This document shows positions 56,857-64,000 of a stretch of DNA of 64,000 nucleotides, in pieces (position 1 is the first letter of the stretch; the number at the start of each line of letters is the position of its first letter). The stretch is from assembly GCF_003026455.1 (NCBI RefSeq), contig NZ_PYMB01000003.1, positions 434,001 to 498,000 on the forward strand, written 5' to 3'. The notes under the pieces are model-generated. The model was not told where the DNA came from. It saw only the letters and a program-made list of their open reading frames with translations, and searched no databases. Both the position numbers and the translations under genes were made by a program. The stretch comes from Photobacterium rosenbergii (GTDB lineage: Bacteria > Pseudomonadota > Gammaproteobacteria > Enterobacterales > Vibrionaceae).

Positions 56857-58083
56857 CTATTCATGCCTCAAGGCTTCAATAGGGTCGAGCTGTGACGCTT
56901 TGTAAGCAGGATAAAAGCCAAACCCTACCCCAATCATGGCGGTTGCAGTAATGCTCACTAATATAATCATAGGCGACACCACCATCTGCCAACCTAAACC
57001 ATGCTGAAGCACCAAGACCGCAAGCAGTGACAAGACAATACCAATAAAGGCCCCGAGCAAGCATAACACCACACTCTCAATCAAAAACTGAGTGAGGATA
57101 TGCTTAGGTTTCGCACCTACTGCCATACGTAAACCAATCTCACGGGTACGCTCCGTCACACTGACCAGCATAATATTCATCACCCCTATTCCCCCCACCA
57201 GCAAAGAAACACCAGCAACCCCTGAAAGCAACAAAGAAAAGACCTTGTTGGCCTCAGCGCGGGTCTGCAGCATGGCTGTCAGGTTCATAATGGTAAAGGG
57301 ACTTGGCAGGTGAGAGGCGACACGATGCTTTTGCAGCAGCAGTCGCTCGACCTCTTCCGCTACCATATCCATGTCTTTTTCGTCCTCGACCGACAATGTA
57401 ATGCGGCTGACACGGTTAGCATTATTGTCATTACGGCCAATTACCCGGCGGTTAGCGGTAGTAAGTGGCAAGATTATCAAGTCATCCTGGTCCTGGCCGC
57501 GAATATCTTGCCCTTTTTCATCCAAGATACCGATGATCCTCAGCGGCACTTTATTGATACGAACCACTTCATCGAGTGCAAGATCGGGATGGTCAAACAA
57601 CTCCTTGGCAACAGTTGTCCCAATCAGGGCAACCTTGGCATTGCGGCGCAAATCCTCATCGGTAAACGCCATGCCCTGAGAGATTTCCCAGTTACTGGCT
57701 GTCAGGTAGTCTGCATTGGTACCCTGGATGGAGGTATTCCAGTTCTGGTTGCCAAAAACTACCTGTGCCTGCCCTTGTACATTCGCACCTGCAGCAATCA
57801 CTTCCGGGATCTCAGCCTTGATTTGCGTAACATCAGACATAGAAAGTCTGTTGGTTGCCCCAGCGGCAGACGATGCCCCGCCACTGCGGATAGCACCCGC
57901 CCTAACCATCAATAGGTTGGTGCCATGGCTCTCGATCTGTTTCTCGACTTCTCGCTGGGCCCCCTCACCAAGGGCAAACATAATCACCACAGCACTGATA
58001 CCGATAATAATACCCAGCGTGGTCAGGATAGAGCGCAACAAATGTGTTCGCAGCGACGTTAATGCCGTTATCAAGGTCGTCAT
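56857..58083 (-). CDS. MacB-type ABC permease
   Basis: The 408-residue permease has one N-terminal helix, a periplasmic MacB_PCD domain (about 45-260) and three C-terminal helices with the FtsX core: LLVGGIGVMNIMLVSVTERT, REIGLRMAVGAKPKHILTQF. This is the permease half of MacB, with its ATPase encoded separately just upstream (ATGA overlap). It is a mechanotransmission-type exporter for macrolides, toxins, lipoproteins or siderophores; substrate is unknown. Confidence 0.92.
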   Translation of the reverse strand: MTTLITALTSLRTHLLRSILTTLGIIIGISAVVIMFALGEGAQREVEKQIESHGTNLLMVRAGAIRSGGASSAAGATNRLSMSDVTQIKAEIPEVIAAGANVQGQAQVVFGNQNWNTSIQGTNADYLTASNWEISQGMAFTDEDLRRNAKVALIGTTVAKELFDHPDLALDEVVRINKVPLRIIGILDEKGQDIRGQDQDDLIILPLTTANRRVIGRNDNNANRVSRITLSVEDEKDMDMVAEEVERLLLQKHRVASHLPSPFTIMNLTAMLQTRAEANKVFSLLLSGVAGVSLLVGGIGVMNIMLVSVTERTREIGLRMAVGAKPKHILTQFLIESVVLCLLGAFIGIVLSLLAVLVLQHGLGWQMVVSPMIILVSITATAMIGVGFGFYPAYKASQLDPIEALRHE

Positions 58084-58781
58084 GCGATGGCCTCCAGACG
58101 GTTCTGCTGATCCTTGACCAACTTGCCGTCTTTGATGTGCAAAATACGACTGGCCTGCGCGGCTACCTCATTGTCGTGGGTAATAATAACAATCGTCTGA
58201 CCCTTGCGGTTAAGCTCTTTGAACAACTCAACAATATCTTCACTGGTTTTACTGTCCAGTGCCCCTGTCGGCTCATCAGCAAGTAAAATATCCGGCTGAT
58301 TAATCATTGCCCTTGCAATCGCAACCCGCTGCTGCTGGCCTCCAGAGAGTTGATTTGGGTGTGAACCCAGTTTATCTCCCAAGCCAACGAGTTCGAGACA
58401 GTATTTCGCCCTCTCGTCGGCATCCACGACTTTTTGCTCCTGATACATCAAAGGCATTTTGACGTTATCCAATGCGCTGGTACGTGACAGCAAGTTAAAC
58501 TGCTGGAACACAAACCCAATATGGCTTTGCCGAACTTCAGCCAGTTGGTCTTTGGTCATTGCAGGTGTCGGATTGCCAAGGATCTCGATGTCGCCTTGCT
58601 CTGGCGTCATCAAGCAGCCAATCACATTCATCAAAGTCGATTTTCCCGACCCAGATGGCCCGATAATCGCCACCATCTCACCTTTAATGATCTGAAAACT
58701 GATATTGTCCAGCACCTGAAACCGCTCTTCACCAACAGGAAAGCTATGGCTCAGCGCTCGACAAGTAATAGCGGCGTCCAT
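58080..58781 (-). CDS. MacB-type ABC ATPase
   Basis: The 233-residue ATPase has Walker A GPSGSGKST, FQQFNLLSRTSALDNV, signature LSGGQQQRVAIARAM and Walker B ILLADEPTGALDSKT, the MacB/LolD pattern. It overlaps the adaptor gene by one base (TAATG) and the permease gene by four, so all three are translationally coupled. Confidence 0.93.
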   Translation of the reverse strand: MDAAITCRALSHSFPVGEERFQVLDNISFQIIKGEMVAIIGPSGSGKSTLMNVIGCLMTPEQGDIEILGNPTPAMTKDQLAEVRQSHIGFVFQQFNLLSRTSALDNVKMPLMYQEQKVVDADERAKYCLELVGLGDKLGSHPNQLSGGQQQRVAIARAMINQPDILLADEPTGALDSKTSEDIVELFKELNRKGQTIVIITHDNEVAAQASRILHIKDGKLVKDQQNRLEAIA

Positions 58782-60184
58782 TAGTTATCCCTTACCTGAG
58801 TGACGATTTGCATACCAGAAATATCTGGGCTCAATACCGATGAATAACTGTCATCGCTCACACCGAATTCTGCCTGGATAACTTCAAGCTCACCGTTTTT
58901 GAGTACCAGCAGCGGACCTACCTTGACCTCACCGTTGCGGATCCTTCTTTGCAGCTCACGTTGCTCGGCTGTCAGAATCGAAGACAGTACTTTCTGCATT
59001 TGCTGGCGCTGTTGTCTCATTGCCGTATTTGACTGCCCGCCCTGACCTGGAGACGCAGTTGGCATCGCTTTTTTCAGTTCGGTTTTTTGATCATTGGTTA
59101 AATTAAGATGTTCGAAGCGGGAAAGGAAATCTCCTCGCCCCCCTTTCTGCTGGTTACTCGGCGCGTATCGGCTGGCGGCACGCACCGCAGCATTACTGAC
59201 TCTTTGAGCATCACGGATACTTTCAATGGAAATATCCAGATTTGCCGTCATTCCCGGTAGCAAACTGTTGTCGGCGTTACGTGCCGAAACAATAACGATA
59301 TAACTGATCACGCCGCTATTATCTTGGGGAGCCTTACGGATCTGGCTCACTTTGCCATTGAATTGGCGTTCAGGGTAAGCATCAACAGAAAATTGCACCC
59401 CCTGATCCAGCTTCACCAAGCCAATATCAGATTCATCGATAAATGCTTCGATTTCCATCTCAGACAAATCTTTCGCCAGTGTGAAGAGCTCCGGTGTGTT
59501 GTAGCTGGAAGCCACGGTTTGACCGGCTTCAACCGTCCTGTTGATCACAAAACCTGAGATAGGTGCAACGATACGGGTACGGTCCAAATCAATCTGCGCT
59601 TGCTTCAAACTGGCTTCGTTCGCATCGTTAGTCGCTTTAAGGATGGCTAACTGCGAAGCGCTTTGCTCCCAGTCAAGCTTGCTCAGCTTGGAGTTAGTTT
59701 CAATCTCATCAAGCGCATCTTCAGAGATACTTTTGTTGTTATAAAGAGTGCGGGATCGCGACAGCTCCCTCACCGAGCGCTGGTAATTGAGCTTTGCACG
59801 CTCTATTACCAGTTTTTGGGCTTCAATATCAGCTGTACTTTTGTCCCTTAGCGCTTGGGCCTGTGCTACTTTTGCCGCGAAATATTCAGGATCGATCTCC
59901 GCCAACAATTGGCCTTCTTCTACGGTGTCATTGAAGTCCGCATGGATCTTAATAATCTGCCCTGATAACTGGGCGCCGACAACAACATCATTAACAGCTG
60001 TGAGCGAGCCCGTGGCACTCACACGGTTACTAACATTACCAATTGTCACCTGTTCGGTACGAAAAGTTTGGGTAGAAGAGCGTTCCAAATTGAAACTATC
60101 AGGGGAAAGTGTATAGAAAGAAATGGCACCTGCCGTTGCCAGTGCAGCCACAGTCACTGCAATTTTGGATCGCTTGGTTTTCAT
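58781..60184 (-). CDS. MacA-like periplasmic adaptor with LTxxQ insertion
   Basis: The 467-residue adaptor has an N-terminal anchor (TVAALATAGAISFYTL), lipoyl halves (VVVGAQLSGQIIKIHADFND, IVAPISGFVINRTVEAGQTV), a long hairpin, and beta-barrel and membrane-proximal domains. Between about 340 and 415 it carries an extra basic, Gln-rich segment with LTNDQKTEL (362-370) and LTAEQRELQ (404-412), two LTxxQ motifs like those of Spy/CpxP chaperones. E. coli MacA (371 residues) lacks it. The segment is predicted to be periplasmic. Confidence 0.88.
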   Translation of the reverse strand: MKTKRSKIAVTVAALATAGAISFYTLSPDSFNLERSSTQTFRTEQVTIGNVSNRVSATGSLTAVNDVVVGAQLSGQIIKIHADFNDTVEEGQLLAEIDPEYFAAKVAQAQALRDKSTADIEAQKLVIERAKLNYQRSVRELSRSRTLYNNKSISEDALDEIETNSKLSKLDWEQSASQLAILKATNDANEASLKQAQIDLDRTRIVAPISGFVINRTVEAGQTVASSYNTPELFTLAKDLSEMEIEAFIDESDIGLVKLDQGVQFSVDAYPERQFNGKVSQIRKAPQDNSGVISYIVIVSARNADNSLLPGMTANLDISIESIRDAQRVSNAAVRAASRYAPSNQQKGGRGDFLSRFEHLNLTNDQKTELKKAMPTASPGQGGQSNTAMRQQRQQMQKVLSSILTAEQRELQRRIRNGEVKVGPLLVLKNGELEVIQAEFGVSDDSYSSVLSPDISGMQIVTQVRDN

Positions 60185-60317
60185 CTAAAAAGGTTCCAAT
60201 ATTTTTTATTGTATTGAAAACCTTAACAACTGTAGGTGCATAGGAGAATGGGATTTACAGTGTTTTACTCACCAATAAAGAACAGAAACACTTACGATAA
60301 TGGATAAGCAACCGTTC

Positions 60318-60572
60318 TCAGAAGAGTTCCTGTTGCGGAGATGCGTCGTTACCTGAGTCATCTTGCCTAATTTGCTGAGCTTTAGCACGCATGACTCTCT
60401 GGTAGCGCTGTTTACAGAGCCTAATAACATTGCGTTTTTGTTCATTGGTCAATTGCTGCCAATAAAAGCGTTCATCTCGGCTACGAAAACACCCTTTGCA
60501 ATACCCTCTGTTATTCGCCTGGCACACCCCAACACATGGGCTTGGAATCGTGAAAAAGTCGAGTTGTTCCAT
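60318..60572 (-). CDS. DUF1289 small cysteine-rich protein
   Basis: The 84-residue product has PCVGVCQANNRGYCKGCFRS, the four-cysteine DUF1289 motif thought to bind a metal or an iron-sulfur cluster, followed by WQQLTNEQKRNVIRLC. Function unknown. Single gene, oriented away from the plus-strand gene at 60842. Confidence 0.88.
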   Translation of the reverse strand: MEQLDFFTIPSPCVGVCQANNRGYCKGCFRSRDERFYWQQLTNEQKRNVIRLCKQRYQRVMRAKAQQIRQDDSGNDASPQQELF

Positions 60573-60841
60573 TCTTCTCCCCCCACAGTTCGTAAAGTGA
60601 TAACTATTAATGATAATAATCCCTTAGGGCTTATTACCCAAATTCAAAGACCGAAATATAGATATAGAGATAATTTAGGATATAAGACGAATTTTCTCAC
60701 TAAAAATGAATGCTCATTCACAGCCTTGTACTTTTGTTGATAATTTTGCTAGTCTCTTGTGGTTATCAGGATCGATAGCACTATCTCATTTGCAGTCAAA
60801 TCGTCTTTTTCCAACGACTGCTGTTCAACCAGGAGGGAACC

Positions 60842-61153
60842 ATGGATTTCTTTGTACCATCGGCATCTAGCCCGCAGCAAGCAGAAGCAGTATTCAACTC
60901 AATCGCCAACCACGTTTCTGCACCAGAGCAAAACCAACGCATTTACAAACTTGTTTGGCAACATGAAGGTGCCGAGTGTTCTTGTGAGATTGGCAAGCCA
61001 CTTCCTGAGATTTTCAGAACCGACGAGACCGTACTAGCTATTTTCGAGTGCGATGAAGTATACAAAATCTGCACACCAAACCGTGGAGCGATCGCATTTG
61101 ATCCTATCCATGCGATGAAGACCTCAGTATCTAGCGTCGAATACTTCGGCTAA
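60842..61153 (+). CDS. Hypothetical protein, 103 residues
   Basis: The product starts MDFFVPSASSPQQAEAVFNS and has no signal peptide or membrane segment. It contains four cysteines (AECSCEIG, FECDE, YKICTPN). The very strong site CCAGGAGGGAACC before the ATG and a dedicated terminator at 61171-61205 indicate a real, well-expressed gene. The family is not recognised; similar small acidic proteins occur in Vibrionaceae as far as I recall. Confidence 0.75.
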   Translation: MDFFVPSASSPQQAEAVFNSIANHVSAPEQNQRIYKLVWQHEGAECSCEIGKPLPEIFRTDETVLAIFECDEVYKICTPNRGAIAFDPIHAMKTSVSSVEYFG

Positions 61154-61170
61154 TCACGCCAACCGTCAGA

Positions 61171-61205
61171 TATAAAAAAACCGCATTCCCATGCGGTTTT
61201 TTTAT
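61171..61205. terminator. Bidirectional terminator
   Basis: AAACCGCAT (61178-61186) pairs with ATGCGGTTT (61191-61199) around TCCC, with A-run and T-run on either side, serving the 103-residue protein gene and the convergent cobT. Confidence 0.9.
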
Positions 61206-61210
61206 TGCTT

Positions 61211-62239
61211 TTATACGGTGACACCCGCTTCGGCGAAACTAGCCATATTGTTGTAAAACTCAGCCGCAGCTTTGAGCAAAGGAACGGCTAACACCGCACC
61301 GGTTCCCTCTCCAAGACGCATTGAAAGGTCCAACAACGGCTTTGCATCCAATCGCTCCAGAGCAATACGGTGGCCCGATTCATGAGATTGATGGGCAAAG
61401 ATAAGGTAATCGCGGCAACGAGGATCAATTTGGTTTGCCAGCAATGCTGCCACCGTGACAATAAAGCCATCAACCAAAACAGGTATCCCTAGTTTCGCAG
61501 CCGCAAGGAAGCCACCTACCATTTGTACAATTTCAAACCCGCCCAGCTCGGCAAGCAATTCAACTGGCTCTGAGGTCGTACATCGGGCGACACCTTGGCT
61601 CACTAGGCGCTTTTTCTTCTCCAGTTGCTCGGTTGAAACGCCGGTACCATAGCCGACACAATGCTCGACGGGTTCACCCGTTGCTGCCGCCAATAGCGCC
61701 GCTGCACTGCTGGTATTACCGATCCCCATTTCGCCGAACATGATCAGGTTACAACCTTGGTTGATCACTCCTTCTACCACTCCCTGACCCAATGCCAAGC
61801 CTTGCTCTACTTGCTGCTTAGTCATGGCTGGCTCCACCGCAATGTTAGCCGTTCTCTCACCAAGGCGTTGCTTTACCAATAATGGTGAATCCTGCTCTAC
61901 CGGTAATAAGATACCGCAATCAACCACCTTGATCGCCACATCATTGGCACGGCAGAAACAGTTAACTGCTGCGCCTCCGGCCAAAAAGTTCAGCACCATC
62001 TGCTGGGTTACCGCGCTCGGGGCAATACTCACCCCCTCCTCAGCGATACCGTGGTCGCCAGCGAAGACCAATACAGTAGGTTGTTCAATAGTGATTTTAT
62101 CTACTGCCTGTGTTCTACCTTGGCTCTGAATTAAAGCTAACTGATGGGCAACACTTTCCAACTGGCCCAAGGCACCCAAAGGTTTGGTCTTTTGATCAAT
62201 ACGCTGTTGGATCTCAGCGCTAAAACGGGCGTCAAACAT
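61211..62239 (-). CDS. cobT: Nicotinate-nucleotide:dimethylbenzimidazole phosphoribosyltransferase
   Basis: CobT makes alpha-ribazole phosphate for the lower ligand of cobalamin. The 342-residue product has [44 protein letters not shown] and the C-terminal [15 protein letters not shown] with the catalytic glutamate. cobU, cobS and cobC are not next to it, and no cobalamin riboswitch is visible; only 18 bases separate it from the upstream polB, so it may be read from the polB transcript. Confidence 0.95.
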   Translation of the reverse strand: MFDARFSAEIQQRIDQKTKPLGALGQLESVAHQLALIQSQGRTQAVDKITIEQPTVLVFAGDHGIAEEGVSIAPSAVTQQMVLNFLAGGAAVNCFCRANDVAIKVVDCGILLPVEQDSPLLVKQRLGERTANIAVEPAMTKQQVEQGLALGQGVVEGVINQGCNLIMFGEMGIGNTSSAAALLAAATGEPVEHCVGYGTGVSTEQLEKKKRLVSQGVARCTTSEPVELLAELGGFEIVQMVGGFLAAAKLGIPVLVDGFIVTVAALLANQIDPRCRDYLIFAHQSHESGHRIALERLDAKPLLDLSMRLGEGTGAVLAVPLLKAAAEFYNNMASFAEAGVTV

Positions 62240-62257
62240 GCTATTTCCTTGCTGTAC

Positions 62258-64000
62258 TTAAAATAATCCCAACTGCGGTGCAGTAATGTCATCAAAGTGC
62301 TTACCGATGAAAGGCAAGATCCCGTCAGCGACCGGCCGCAGTTGTTTATCAATGTAATGTTCGTAGTCAATTGGGCTTTGTTGCGCTTCAATAGGCTCCG
62401 GGCCATTGATGGTAATCACATACTCAATCCAACCGCCGTTCTGATATTGCAGCGGACGCCCCTGACGTTGGTTCATTTCATCGGCCATTCTTGCCGCCCT
62501 GACATGAGGAGGGACATTTTTCTGATACTCTGAGAGGTTACGGCGTAATCGCTTGCGATATACCAGCACCTCATCATATTTACCTGCCCGTGTTTCTTCT
62601 ACATATTGTCGAACGTACTCTTCAACTTCCTGATCATGAAAGACACGATAGTAAAGGGTCTGCTGGAAGGTCTGAGCCAAACGCGTCCAGTCAGTCCTTA
62701 CCGTTTCCAGACCCTTGTAGACCATTTCCTCTTCGCCATTGTTGATCACCAAACCCGCATAGCGCTTTTTGCTGCCCGTCTCCTGGCCTCGGATCGTTGG
62801 CATCAAGAACTTGTGGTAGTGCGTCTCGTATTCCAACTCCAGTGCTGATTCAACACTGTACTCATCACGCAAATGCTCAGTCCACCATTGGTTAATATAA
62901 GCCACCAGCGCATGACCGATTTCATCAGCTTTGTCGGCTGAATGGGCATGCTTTAGGGAGACAAACGTCGAGTCGGTATCGCCATAAATGACCTCGTAAC
63001 CTTTAGCTTCGATCAATTCACGGGTCATTTTCATGATCTCATGTCCCCGCATGGTGATCGAAGAGGCCAAGCGATGATCAAAGAACCGGCATCCCGAAGA
63101 TCCCAGGACACCATAAAACGAGTTCATGATAATCTTGATTGCCTGAGAGAACGCTTTTTCACCATCACGCTTGGCTTGATCCCTCGCCGCCCAAAGTGAT
63201 TCGATCATTTTTGGTAGAAAATGCTTGGTACGGTGAAAACGACCGCCCCTAAAACCGGCAATCGCTTGCCCGTCCTCTTTGCCTTCTTCTTGTAGCAAGC
63301 CTTCGACCAAACCCAGTGGGTCGATACGGAAAGTACGAATAATAGAGGGATACAGTGATTTGAAATCCAGTACCAATACCGATTCGTATAAGCCTGGCTT
63401 GGAGTCCATTACGTAACCGCCCGGGCTGGCTATCCAATTTTCGCTGTCCAAACTTGGGGCAACATAGCCGGCACGGTGAAGCTGTGGCAAATACAAATTG
63501 GTAAAGGCCGCCACCGAACCGCCTACCCTATCTAGCTCCACTCCTGTCAGACAACTTCTCTCGATGGCAAAATCGAGCAAGTGGGTATGGTCAAAGATGC
63601 GTGACACTAACTTACAGTCTTGTAGGTTGTACTTGGCGAGCGAGACTTTATCTTCACGAAACATCTGGTTGATTTCAGCCATCCGGTCGTGAACATTGTT
63701 GATCTCCTTTCCTTCACCGAGCAGCTCGCGTGATACTGATTCCAGAGACCAAGAGCGGAAATTGTAGGTAGCAGTTTTTAGCGTATCGATACCATCCAAT
63801 ACCACCCTACCAGGAATGGAAATAAACCCTTGGTTAGGGTTCTGGCTAGACTGACGCCAATGAGGCGGCTGCTTTCCCCTCCCCATCCTCAGTGTGATGG
63901 CATTCCATTCAGCGCGTTTAAGCAACAGGCGGAAATCAAAATCAATGACATTCCAACCGATAACAATGTCGGGATCAAACTCGAGGAACCATGCTTCCAA
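62258..64000 (-). CDS. polB: DNA polymerase II, C-terminal 580 residues
   Basis: This family-B polymerase acts in repair and replication restart. The 5' end lies beyond the window. Visible are the exonuclease II motif DIVIGWNVIDFDFRLL, the exonuclease III motif YNLQDCKL, polymerase motif A DFKSLYPSIIRTF, motif B KIIMNSFYGVLGSSGCRFF, motif C YGDTDSTFVSL and the C-terminal thumb ending APQLGLF, which resembles a clamp-binding peptide (QLGLF). All catalytic aspartates are present. Confidence 0.96.
   Translation of the reverse strand: MEAWFLEFDPDIVIGWNVIDFDFRLLLKRAEWNAITLRMGRGKQPPHWRQSSQNPNQGFISIPGRVVLDGIDTLKTATYNFRSWSLESVSRELLGEGKEINNVHDRMAEINQMFREDKVSLAKYNLQDCKLVSRIFDHTHLLDFAIERSCLTGVELDRVGGSVAAFTNLYLPQLHRAGYVAPSLDSENWIASPGGYVMDSKPGLYESVLVLDFKSLYPSIIRTFRIDPLGLVEGLLQEEGKEDGQAIAGFRGGRFHRTKHFLPKMIESLWAARDQAKRDGEKAFSQAIKIIMNSFYGVLGSSGCRFFDHRLASSITMRGHEIMKMTRELIEAKGYEVIYGDTDSTFVSLKHAHSADKADEIGHALVAYINQWWTEHLRDEYSVESALELEYETHYHKFLMPTIRGQETGSKKRYAGLVINNGEEEMVYKGLETVRTDWTRLAQTFQQTLYYRVFHDQEVEEYVRQYVEETRAGKYDEVLVYRKRLRRNLSEYQKNVPPHVRAARMADEMNQRQGRPLQYQNGGWIEYVITINGPEPIEAQQSPIDYEHYIDKQLRPVADGILPFIGKHFDDITAPQLGLF

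Overview
The window reads as Vibrionaceae chromosome, most likely Photobacterium or a close relative. The evidence is the fruBKA/fruR locus, FolX/FolE/FolM, RadD, RsuA and L25 sequences close to enteric and Vibrio forms, short leaders with strong Shine-Dalgarno sites, and moderate GC with AT-rich gaps. No tRNA, rRNA, CRISPR array, insertion sequence or phage module was seen. Assignments come from reading the translations by eye; no database search was run.

Layout. 1-0.6 kb: the 5' part of a CIA30-family gene and a 32-residue reading frame touching it. 0.9-2.6 kb: folX-folE-folM, a compact tetrahydromonapterin operon. 2.9-3.0 kb: a 55-residue lipoprotein gene. 3.5-10.3 kb: a complete F1Fo ATP synthase operon, atpIBEFHAGDC, on the minus strand, without the gid/par neighbours usual for the housekeeping copy; it is probably a second ATP synthase. 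10.9-11.8 kb: a protein made of four near-identical zinc-ribbon repeats. 11.8-15.8 kb: divergent ppsA and ppsR (PEP synthase and its regulatory kinase/phosphorylase). 16.0-16.7 kb: a lineage-specific lipoprotein. 17.0-22.2 kb: fruBKA and divergent fruR, with three FruR-type palindromes between them.

22.3-26.0 kb: two overlapping membrane-associated GTPase genes and an HSDL2-like SDR. 26.2-33.1 kb: a six-gene operon coding for an FUSC/HlyD/DUF1656/outer-membrane-factor efflux machine followed by a K+-channel-like protein and an AI-2E-family transporter. 33.3-35.1 kb: a 5'-truncated HAD phosphatase remnant and an AbgA-like M20 amidohydrolase. 35.1-39.3 kb: an ABC ATPase, a large FtsX-type permease and an AttH/CrtC lipocalin-like protein. 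39.6-41.1 kb: ybjT. 41.1-46.9 kb: a translationally coupled operon with a carbohydrate-type ABC importer, an MBL-fold hydrolase and a LacI regulator, preceded by a perfect 16-bp palindrome.

47.1-56.7 kb follows the enteric order bcr-rsuA-radD-rplY, with extra genes: DUF2913-like, GNAT, a TraF-like outer-membrane protein and a Fur-controlled heme-type TonB receptor. 56.9-60.2 kb: a MacAB-like tripartite exporter whose adaptor carries a Spy/CpxP-like LTxxQ insertion. 60.3-64 kb: a DUF1289 protein, a 103-residue unknown, cobT, and the C-terminal 580 residues of polB running off the window.

Much of the window is core metabolism. The parts most worth a second look are the four-repeat zinc-ribbon protein, the GTPase pair, the extended FUSC operon, the LacI/MBL/ABC operon, the LTxxQ-bearing MacA, the redundant ATP synthase and a possible small RNA ahead of the fruA terminator region.
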